Source: Candidatus Shapirobacteria bacterium (lineage in GTDB: Bacteria > Patescibacteriota > Microgenomatia > VGLL01). Taken from it: a DNA stretch of 8,071 nt. Below, piece by piece: positions 1-5,397 of the stretch. The stretch is from positions 1-8,071 of the forward strand of contig VGLL01000043.1 in NCBI GenBank assembly GCA_016866735.1. Direction: 5' to 3'. How positions within the stretch are numbered: the first letter of the stretch is position 1; every line of letters begins with the position of its first letter. A program made the position numbers and the translations under genes. Under the pieces are notes generated by a model, which was not told where the DNA came from, ran no database searches, and was given only the letters and a program-made list of their open reading frames with translations.

Positions 1-1449
1 ATTGGGTATGTAGTATTTAGCATTTGGTATTTGGGGGCGAAATTTTTTGCCTTCTCCGGTGTCCCACCAACTAACGCCTTTTGCCGCGCAATTTGGACAA
101 TAAATCATGGGGATCGGTTCGCCCCAGTAATGCTGGCGCGAAAAAATCCAATCGCGGAGGTGATACTGAACGGTTCTCTTGCCTATTTTCTGTTTCTCGA
201 GATCTATTTCTAGCTTATCCTTTGCTTCCTTTGCGGTAAGGCCATTAAATGGTCCAGAATTGCACAAAATTGCCTGTCTGGCATGCTCCTTTATCTCCGG
301 GTAATCCCAAAAACCATCTTCGCCAAGCAATACCTTCTCCTTAATTCCCGGGGCCGGCTTAATCACGATCTTTATCGGTAAATTATATTTGACAGCAAAT
401 TCATGATCACGGGCATCATGGCCGGACACGCCCATCACCGCTCCAGTTCCATATTCCATTAATACATAGTCAGCCACGAAAATTGGCATCGCCTCACGAG
501 TAAACGGATTAGCAGCAGAAATTCCCATTTCCACTCCACTCTTAGCTTTCTCTGTGGCCTTCCTCTCCAACTCTGATTCCTTAAGAGATTCTTTTATGTA
601 TTTTGTTATAGATTCCCGCTTTCCTTGAGGAACGAGATCGAGCAATCCTTGAGCGTATTCGGGCGCCAAAACCAAAAACGTCGTGCCATAAACGGTATCG
701 ATTGCGGTGGTAAAAACGGTGATCTTTCTTCTATTGCCTTCAACTAAAAAATCAAGATATACTCCTTCGGAGCGGCCGATCCAGTTAATTTGCGCCTGTT
801 TGACATAGTCCGGATAGTCAACTAGCTTTAAATCATCAACCAGCCGATCGGCGTAGGCGGTTATGCGCAAGAGCCACTGGGCTTGGCGGCGGTGCTCGGC
901 AGTGGCACCGCAGCGCTCGCACTCCCCAGCCACAATCTCTTCATTGGCCAAAATGATTTTGCAGGAAGGGCACCAGCCAACCGGTGTCTCGGCTTTGTAG
1001 GCCAAGCCGTGCTTAAAAAGCTGGATAAAGATCCACTGGGTCCAATGGTAATACCCAGAGTTGCTCGTATCAATCTCGCGGCTCCAATCATAAGAAATGC
1101 CTAAATAATTATTCTGCTTGTGAAAGCGCTTTGTATTCCTCTCGGTAATCGTCGTGGGATGGACACCGGTTTTGATGGCATAATTTTCCGTCGGCAAGCC
1201 AAAGGAATCCCATCCCATGGGGTGTAAGACATTAAACCCCGCCATCCGCTTCTTCCGGGCGAGAACATCCATAATGACGTTAGTAAAGGCATGGCCGATA
1301 TGAAGCCCCTCACCCGAAGGGTAAGGAAATTCCACTAAGCCATAGAATTTCTTTCTCTTATCGAAATCAACGGCCCGATAGGGTCTTTCCTTCTCCCAAA
1401 CTCTAAGCCACTTCTTCTCAATTTCGGCAAACGGATACGCACTCGCCAT
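1..1449 (-). CDS. leuS: Leucyl-tRNA synthetase, N-terminal part (3' end outside window)
   Basis: Class I aminoacyl-tRNA synthetase that charges tRNA-Leu in the cytoplasm. The 483 visible codons stay open to base 1. Visible marks: FPYPSGEGLHIGHA (residues 41-54) holds the HIGH ATP-binding signature; HPMGWDSFGLPTENYAIK (76-93) is the typical LeuRS follow-up. A zinc knuckle has CxxC pairs at 160/163 and 177/180. The CP1 editing domain shows TTAIDTVYG (247-255) and MEYGTGAVMGVSGHDARD (331-348), the latter keeping the aspartates used in editing. LRDWIFSRQHYWGEPIPM (431-448) returns to the catalytic fold, followed by another CxxC (451/454). The family is usually about 800-880 residues, so KMSKS and the anticodon-binding domain lie outside. 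ATG at 1449 is the only reasonable start and has no Shine-Dalgarno; a promoter sits 10 nt upstream. Oddities: the editing loop has Ala-Ile where TTRPDT is usual, and a heptamer repeat lies near the left edge. Identification is very secure. Confidence 0.97.
   Translation of the reverse strand, partial: MASAYPFAEIEKKWLRVWEKERPYRAVDFDKRKKFYGLVEFPYPSGEGLHIGHAFTNVIMDVLARKKRMAGFNVLHPMGWDSFGLPTENYAIKTGVHPTTITERNTKRFHKQNNYLGISYDWSREIDTSNSGYYHWTQWIFIQLFKHGLAYKAETPVGWCPSCKIILANEEIVAGECERCGATAEHRRQAQWLLRITAYADRLVDDLKLVDYPDYVKQAQINWIGRSEGVYLDFLVEGNRRKITVFTTAIDTVYGTTFLVLAPEYAQGLLDLVPQGKRESITKYIKESLKESELERKATEKAKSGVEMGISAANPFTREAMPIFVADYVLMEYGTGAVMGVSGHDARDHEFAVKYNLPIKIVIKPAPGIKEKVLLGEDGFWDYPEIKEHARQAILCNSGPFNGLTAKEAKDKLEIDLEKQKIGKRTVQYHLRDWIFSRQHYWGEPIPMIYCPNCAAKGVSWWDTGEGKKFRPQIPNAKYYIPN
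11..31. repeat. Short tandem heptamer repeat inside leuS
   Basis: Three consecutive 7-nt units on the + strand, TAGTATT, TAGCATT, TGGTATT, then a decaying TGGGGGC; bases 1-10 (ATTGGGTATG) look like a further degenerate part. Because seven is not a multiple of three, 21 nt code for seven residues, giving an IPNAKYYIPN-like peptide in LeuRS after the CPNC motif, where the family has a variable insertion. The array probably continues beyond the left edge. Confidence 0.6.
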
Positions 1450-1459
1450 ACTCACAAAA

Positions 1460-1488
1460 AATATACTCCGAACGCTCCCAAAAAACAA
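1460..1488 (-). promoter_or_regulatory. leuS promoter giving a near-leaderless transcript
   Basis: Reading the minus strand, TTGTTT (-35, 1483-1488), a 17-bp spacer and TATATT (-10, 1460-1465) precede the leuS ATG. Only 10 nt separate the -10 from the ATG, so transcription should start about 3 nt before the start codon. No Shine-Dalgarno is present. Confidence 0.7.
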
Positions 1489-1495
1489 GAAGATG

Positions 1496-1504
1496 TGTTA
1501 TGAT
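1496..1504 (+). promoter_or_regulatory. Extended -10 promoter of the LysM-like gene
   Basis: TGTTATGAT is an extended -10 (TGn + TATGAT, 4-5 of 6 to consensus) ending 11 nt before the ATG at 1516. No good -35 is seen at 16-18 bp, which fits an extended -10 promoter. The predicted start is about 4-5 nt upstream of the ATG. It lies back to back with the leuS promoter, whose -35 ends at 1488. Confidence 0.6.
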
Positions 1505-1515
1505 TATTTAAGAAA

Positions 1516-2142
1516 ATGAAAATCCTCAAGGTTATCTTATTAGTAATTCTGGCTGCCTGTTGCTTTCGGCCGCAGGAAGCTAAGGCAATCATTATTCCAC
1601 CGCAGCCGCAAGTAGATATTAACCCCAAGCCTTTCCTTAACCTTTATACCGCCAAGCCCGGCGATACCCTCTGGAAATTGGCCAGACAAAGAACCGACAA
1701 GGGAAGATTCTTTCCCGACGCTTCCCCCTCTTCGTCTCTGGCCGTCACGAACGCCATTAAAAACGCCGAAATAATTATCAACGGCCTGGAAAAGGGAAAC
1801 AAAAACCTGGTGGCCGGCGGCGCCTATCAACTATTATCGGAGGAAGCCCTAGCTAGCCTCATCTATGCCGTCAGCAAGTCAGTCACTCTGCTATCGCCCC
1901 AGGAAATAGCCCGACAGCCGGAGCTAATCGGATCCGCCGAATACTTATTAGCCAACCCTGCTTCTAATCCGAACTGGCAAGAGCTTAGAGGCAAACTGGC
2001 TATCCTCTATCCGGGAATGATCGTTGATACGTCTCCTCCCCTATTATCACCGCCGCTTTCTCCAAAAAGTGTTGCGCCGACGGTCTCTCTTCCGCCACCC
2101 AAAGAACTAAGGCCCATAAATGAACCGGCCATCGTCCCCTGA
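1516..2142 (+). CDS. Exported LysM-like protein with Pro-rich tail
   Basis: A 208-residue exported protein, probably acting at the cell wall. Residues 1-24 form a signal sequence: MK, a hydrophobic core, then L12-A13-A14-C15, which fits a lipobox; a type I site after AKA (22-24) is the alternative. Residues 43-56 (LYTAKPGDTLWKLA) match the start of a LysM peptidoglycan-binding motif, and 79-107 (NAIKN through LVAGGAYQLL) match its second helix and last strand, separated by a longer than usual DKGRFFPDASPSSS stretch. A helical segment with NPNWQEL (151-157) and LYPGMIV (164-170) follows; it resembles the end of another LysM. The tail (172-208) is Pro/Ser-rich. The ATG is fixed by the extended -10 just upstream; no Shine-Dalgarno exists. 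It stops with TGA. Export is well supported; the LysM call is moderate because of the insertion. Confidence 0.75.
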   Translation: MKILKVILLVILAACCFRPQEAKAIIIPPQPQVDINPKPFLNLYTAKPGDTLWKLARQRTDKGRFFPDASPSSSLAVTNAIKNAEIIINGLEKGNKNLVAGGAYQLLSEEALASLIYAVSKSVTLLSPQEIARQPELIGSAEYLLANPASNPNWQELRGKLAILYPGMIVDTSPPLLSPPLSPKSVAPTVSLPPPKELRPINEPAIVP

Positions 2143-2163
2143 AGATGGGAATCAAGCCCCAAG

Positions 2164-2192
2164 TTGATCTATTGACTATATTTTGTTAGCAT
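2164..2192 (+). promoter_or_regulatory. Probable promoter of the 282-aa membrane protein gene
   Basis: TTGATC (2164-2169), 17-bp spacer, and TAGCAT (2187-2192) preceded by TG at 2184-2185, giving TGTTAGCAT, close to the TGTTATGAT of the preceding gene. It ends 9 nt before the ATG at 2202, so the start would lie about 3 nt upstream of it. Each box is only 4 of 6 to consensus. The gene could also be read through from the LysM-like gene, 59 nt upstream. Confidence 0.45.
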
Positions 2193-2201
2193 TTAGATAA
2201 G

Positions 2202-3050
2202 ATGGAGATTAACGTCTCGGCCCAACAAGATACGCCACCTGCGACAGGCAGTTTTCATTCCCGCACTCTTTTGGTGATTTTTCTGGGCGTAATTATATTG
2301 GGAACATGTCTTGCGGGCGCATATTTCTTACTTAGTTCAAAAAACAATCCTGCCCCTTTCTCTAGGGAAACGGCCCAGGAATCTCCCGCAAAAACGCCAG
2401 CGATTCCGACGGTTACGCCCCGCCTAGTAGATTATAATAAACGACTATTCAATCCAACCGAAAAATTTATTGAAACTCAAGACTATCCTCAAGAGCTGCT
2501 CCGCCTCGCCGAAGATGAATTAGTCGGATTGAGCTGCAGCCCCAACTATTCTAAGGCAAATTCGCTTGGCGACAACACTTACGGATATTGGGACGAGCAG
2601 ACAGAAACAATTATTAACCTTACCGATCAGCGGATATTGGATATTGTCAGTAGCGCCAACAGGGTCGTTCCTGGCAATAATATTGCTTCGATCCAAATAT
2701 GCGACACGGAGGATCGAAAAACATTCGCGAAATACGGGGTACAACTATCGGGCGGAGGAGCCGGAGAGGATGTATACTTTGCCAAAGTTTTAAGTGGCAG
2801 AACTCTCGGTGGCCCCTTGTTTCTTTCCGGGAATCAGCAAGCAGCCTATTTTGGTTGTTCCAAGCCATTGCAACTGACAAAAACGGACCTTCTTTATTAT
2901 CAATGCGGAGGAGAGGGCAATTACTCAATATATAAAGTCTATCTAGGTGCTAATCCAACGCTAAAAAAAGTTATTGAATGTGTGTACAAAGCAAAAGACA
3001 TAGGCGAACTTAATAATTTTACCTTAGATTGCAATAACTATTCTTTATAA
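2202..3050 (+). CDS. Single-pass membrane protein with six-cysteine outer domain, unknown function
   Basis: I do not recognise the family. The 282-residue product has a short polar N-terminus (1-20), one membrane segment (about 21-45, TLLVIFLGVIILGTCLAGAY) and a Pro/Thr/Ala spacer (46-74), then a compact polar domain (75-282). The topology suggests N-in, C-out. The outer domain has exactly six cysteines (112, 167, 219, 235, 260, 277), an even number that could form three disulfides; aromatic- and Gly-rich strands (YFAKVLSGRTLGGPLFL, AAYFGCSKPL, SIYKVYLG) suggest a beta-rich fold. The start ATG follows TTTAGATAAG without a Shine-Dalgarno. It lies 59 nt after the LysM-like gene on the same strand, so both may serve the envelope. 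The end faces the convergent methyltransferase gene. Membrane anchoring is confident; function is open. Confidence 0.75.
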   Translation: MEINVSAQQDTPPATGSFHSRTLLVIFLGVIILGTCLAGAYFLLSSKNNPAPFSRETAQESPAKTPAIPTVTPRLVDYNKRLFNPTEKFIETQDYPQELLRLAEDELVGLSCSPNYSKANSLGDNTYGYWDEQTETIINLTDQRILDIVSSANRVVPGNNIASIQICDTEDRKTFAKYGVQLSGGGAGEDVYFAKVLSGRTLGGPLFLSGNQQAAYFGCSKPLQLTKTDLLYYQCGGEGNYSIYKVYLGANPTLKKVIECVYKAKDIGELNNFTLDCNNYSL

Positions 3051-3060
3051 AGATCTCCCC

Positions 3061-3101
3061 GCCCGAGCTTAGCTCGGCCCCTTCGGGGTTGAACCTCGGG
3101 C
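3061..3101. other. GC-rich hairpin cluster after the convergent + gene
   Basis: Two exclusive foldings are visible. In one, GCCCGAG (3061-3067) pairs with CTCGGGC (3095-3101), enclosing CCC-C-TTCG-GGG with a UUCG-type tetraloop. In the other, CCGAGC-TTA-GCTCGG (3063-3077) forms a perfect 6-bp hairpin next to the TTCG one. It starts 11 nt after the stop at 3050, so it could terminate or protect the + transcript, but no T-run follows. Confidence 0.55.
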
Positions 3102-3109
3102 CTCAAAAA
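3075..3109. repeat. 35-bp intergenic repeat, copy 1
   Basis: Starts CGGCCCCTTCGGGG and ends CGGGCCTCAAAAA. It matches copy 2 at 30 of 35 positions without gaps, and all five differences are transitions. It contains the TTCG hairpin and half of the larger stem. Confidence 0.75.
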
Positions 3110-3197
3110 TTAACTTATCTGCCATACGGCCGTTTGGCTTGTAAGTGAGTTTTTAAGGCTATAACGCCTAGAAAGTATAAGTCGGTTCCATACCATA

Positions 3198-3232
3198 CGG
3201 CCCTTTCGGGGTTAAGCCTCGAGCCTTAAAAA
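3198..3232. repeat. 35-bp intergenic repeat, copy 2
   Basis: Direct repeat of the 3075-3109 unit, 123 bp away. Its second half forms an imperfect palindrome, TTAAG-C-CTCGAG-C-CTTAA (3212-3229). It is preceded by CCATACGGCC, which also occurs at 3122-3131 between the copies. Confidence 0.75.
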
Positions 3233-3246
3233 AATAGTGCAGTTCC

Positions 3247-4857
3247 CTACAATTTAATGGCTCTTTCGTTGTATGCTTTTTTAATAGCTTCGATCGCTTG
3301 TTTATCGTTGTTGGGAACTCTCCTCACCAAACTGATTCCCCGCCTGACCTCTGGAGTCATGTGAATCTCTAAGGATCTCCTCCACCAATTCCCCTCGGTC
3401 AAAATCGAAATCGCACCACGGGAATATTCAAGAATCACATTGCTAAATTTAATCATGGCAATTGCCGGCCTTCTCCTCGCGCCTTCATGGCTCCGTAGGG
3501 CATAGTCTAAAGCCATGGGCAAATCCCCGGGGGCAAAATCATAGCCCTCGAATCCCTCCTCTCGGCTATAAGTACAACCTCGAAACATCATCAGATTGGG
3601 GTAATGATTCCCCATTATTTCTAGGGCCCTGGCCACTATATCAACCTCTGCCATCGGAGTGGGAAAGGACAAACAACGACGGGCTAATTTATCAGCCACA
3701 CTTAGTAAATCCTCTCTTGAATAATCTTGAAGTGCAAAGAGGCTGTGCCGGTCCATGTATCGAGCTCTAGGCAGGTTTTTTTCTTTTCTTGTTCGATGCT
3801 CTGGCGTGTACAAACTGACTCCCGCCCAGTCAAGATTTTGAATTGCCTCAACAAGGCACTGCAAAAATAGTTTCCTACTCTTCTCGGGCCATTCTCTATC
3901 CTCGGTGGAAAAACCGCATTGCGGGGGGAGGTCTCTCACAGAAAGGATCGGCAGTTCCTCATACGGCACCCCCCCTCGGTCTCCCGCTTCATGCTTATCT
4001 AATATTTTCGCCCGTCTTGTCGGATAATTTTTAGAAGGTCTTGGGGTTAAATCAGGTTTTCTAAATTCATCCCTGGCGGCATCATAGCGATAGCCATTGA
4101 ATCTCCACCAACCATTCTCCGTAATTATCGAAAGCCCGAATTTTGATAAATCCCCTTGCCAGTTAATAAAGTCAATCCAAAATTTCTCTTGCTCTGGCGC
4201 GGCTCCGCTTGGTATGGTATGAGTGTGCTCGGTAAGAAATAATCCCTTATCCTTCAAGGTTTCTGCCATACGCGCAACCAGATAATCTCTCTCCGCCCTA
4301 GAATAGTACTGTAAAACATTATTACAAATCACCACGTCATAACTGCCAGGCGGGAGTTGGACATCAACAATATTGCTCGTAGAAAAATTAACTCTCTCTC
4401 TGACCGCTTGGGCTATTTTGGCCGAGGCGGAACCTCCCAATTCCTGAGTAACTTCAACAAAACCCTTGGTGGCCATTTCTTCCAGAAAGTCTTTTGCCCT
4501 TAAAATTACTCCCGAATATTCCCCTTTTTGGGCAGCTTTGATAACTTGTTCGGAAACATCGATGGCATCAATCGAAAAGGAAGCGCAGCCAGCGTTCAAC
4601 ATGCGCATCGCCAGTTCGTACGGCTCCTCGCCCGTGCTGCAGCCAACGCAAAGTATTCGCCAGCTTTTGTCTTTCTCTTTTTGAATAACATCTTCTACGA
4701 GCAATTGGACATTTATTTCCCAGCCGAATCGGGTTAGATGGCAGGTATTACCCCCCCCATCAAATTTCTCTGCCAGCGCAACAGCAGAAAGTTGAGTAAG
4801 TGGAGTGCCTTTATGAAAACGGCTCCATCCGTCTTGATCTGAATTTGCCTCTGGCAT
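3247..4857 (-). CDS. CheR-like SAM-dependent methyltransferase with unknown C-terminal half
   Basis: A 536-residue soluble protein. Residues 66-84 (WRILCVGCSTGEEPYELAM) are the SAM-binding glycine loop in the form typical of CheR-type methyltransferases; FSIDAIDVSEQVIKAAQKGEY (94-114) is the acidic strand-2 motif with the CheR-like A..G.Y ending; YDVVICNNVLQYYS (173-186) resembles the CheR motif RNVLIYF. The CheR N-terminal helical domain is absent and no chemotaxis genes are nearby, so the substrate is unknown. Residues about 290-536 match nothing I recognise; they are charged and helical, with FRGCTYSREEGFEGYDF (425-441) and a WWR motif echoing one at 250-252. An open frame reaches a TTG at 4971 (574 residues), but TTGTTT-17-TATAAT ends 6 nt before ATG 4857, so I chose that start. 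Stop is TAG. Methyltransferase: confident; target: unknown. Confidence 0.82.
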   Translation of the reverse strand: MPEANSDQDGWSRFHKGTPLTQLSAVALAEKFDGGGNTCHLTRFGWEINVQLLVEDVIQKEKDKSWRILCVGCSTGEEPYELAMRMLNAGCASFSIDAIDVSEQVIKAAQKGEYSGVILRAKDFLEEMATKGFVEVTQELGGSASAKIAQAVRERVNFSTSNIVDVQLPPGSYDVVICNNVLQYYSRAERDYLVARMAETLKDKGLFLTEHTHTIPSGAAPEQEKFWIDFINWQGDLSKFGLSIITENGWWRFNGYRYDAARDEFRKPDLTPRPSKNYPTRRAKILDKHEAGDRGGVPYEELPILSVRDLPPQCGFSTEDREWPEKSRKLFLQCLVEAIQNLDWAGVSLYTPEHRTRKEKNLPRARYMDRHSLFALQDYSREDLLSVADKLARRCLSFPTPMAEVDIVARALEIMGNHYPNLMMFRGCTYSREEGFEGYDFAPGDLPMALDYALRSHEGARRRPAIAMIKFSNVILEYSRGAISILTEGNWWRRSLEIHMTPEVRRGISLVRRVPNNDKQAIEAIKKAYNERAIKL

Positions 4858-4863
4858 GAACCG

Positions 4864-4892
4864 ATTATATAATTTTCCTAAGATAGAAACAA
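4864..4892 (-). promoter_or_regulatory. Strong leaderless promoter of the methyltransferase gene
   Basis: On the minus strand: TTGTTT (4887-4892), exactly 17 bp, then a perfect TATAAT (4864-4869), and 6 nt to ATG 4857. With a standard 6-7 nt from -10 to start, RNA begins at the A of the ATG. The -35 and spacing are identical to those of leuS. This site decides the start and places 4858-4971 outside the coding region. Confidence 0.78.
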
Positions 4893-5045
4893 TATTCGCA
4901 AGAATAAGGGTGCTGGTGCGGAAAATTCCCAAAGGAATCAAGTTTCTAAGACCAAACCAAGTTGATCTCAAAGCGCACTTCTGGAAACCGATAACAAAAA
5001 TAGAAATCGAAGAGGCGCTTTGTAGCGATAGAAAAATTTGTTAAG

Positions 5046-5351
5046 TTATAGGCGGTTCGGCCGGGAAGAATCGGCGAGGGCGTAAACGCCGAAGCCACCT
5101 AGAACAAAGAGAGCGCCAAATATTAAGACCAGCGGAATTCCCATCGGCAAGCCGGCCGTCACCGGCAATTCAGGAGTCGGGGTGGGGGTCGGCGGCGGCG
5201 TTGTTGGTTGAGGCGTGGGAGAACAGGTGGGGCCAAAGGTTGGCCGAGGCGTAGGGGTAGACGTGGCCGTTTGGGCAAGAACGGCACGGCTAGTGCCAAA
5301 ACCGAGAATAACGATGATCAAAACAAAAATGATAATTAGGTACTTTCTCAT
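5046..5351 (-). CDS. Small sortase-type surface protein with LPVTAG sorting signal
   Basis: A 101-residue secreted protein. Residues 1-26 are a signal peptide (MRKY, a long Ile/Leu/Val core, AVLA before Q27). Residues 28-61 are a Thr/Pro repeat stalk (TPTPRPT, TPPPTPTPTPE) with one cysteine (43). Residues 62-67 read LPVTAG, followed by a hydrophobic segment (68-93) and a short basic end, SRPNRL. This order of LPxT motif, membrane span and basic tail is the layout of a sortase substrate, so the mature product would be about 38 residues of stalk attached to the surface. LPxTA instead of LPxTG is a variant. A GTG at 5369 would add six residues, but the TTGACA/TTAAAT promoter ends 9 nt before ATG 5351, supporting the shorter form. 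It follows the Cys-rich gene by 46 nt. No sortase is in the window. Confidence 0.78.
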   Translation of the reverse strand: MRKYLIIIFVLIIVILGFGTSRAVLAQTATSTPTPRPTFGPTCSPTPQPTTPPPTPTPTPELPVTAGLPMGIPLVLIFGALFVLGGFGVYALADSSRPNRL

Positions 5352-5360
5352 CCTTGTTAA

Positions 5361-5390
5361 ATTTAACACTTAAGTTCTCTCTCTTGTCAA
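5361..5390 (-). promoter_or_regulatory. Promoter of the LPVTAG gene
   Basis: Perfect TTGACA (5385-5390), 18-bp spacer and TTAAAT (5361-5366, 4 of 6) on the minus strand, ending 9 nt before ATG 5351. It sits directly after the stop of the upstream Cys-rich gene (5398), so the small gene can be expressed on its own. AAGG abuts the ATG too closely to act as a normal Shine-Dalgarno. Confidence 0.68.
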
Positions 5391-5397
5391 GTATAGA

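Noticed and set aside
883..1104. Plus-strand open frame opposite leuS
   Set aside because: Antisense shadow of a secure LeuRS coding region.
2140..2142. Possible recoding of TGA as glycine
   Set aside because: TGA ends the LysM-like gene here and the 404-aa gene at 6459-6461, where it overlaps a start codon, so it acts as stop.
3085..3101. tRNA T-arm-like GGTTCAA sequence on the minus strand
   Set aside because: The flanking bases do not form a 5-bp T stem and there is no acceptor or anticodon arm; it is explained by the repeat hairpin.
4972..5045. Terminator after the LPVTAG gene
   Set aside because: Only a 4-bp CGCT/AGCG hairpin and a scattered T-rich stretch are present; too weak to call.
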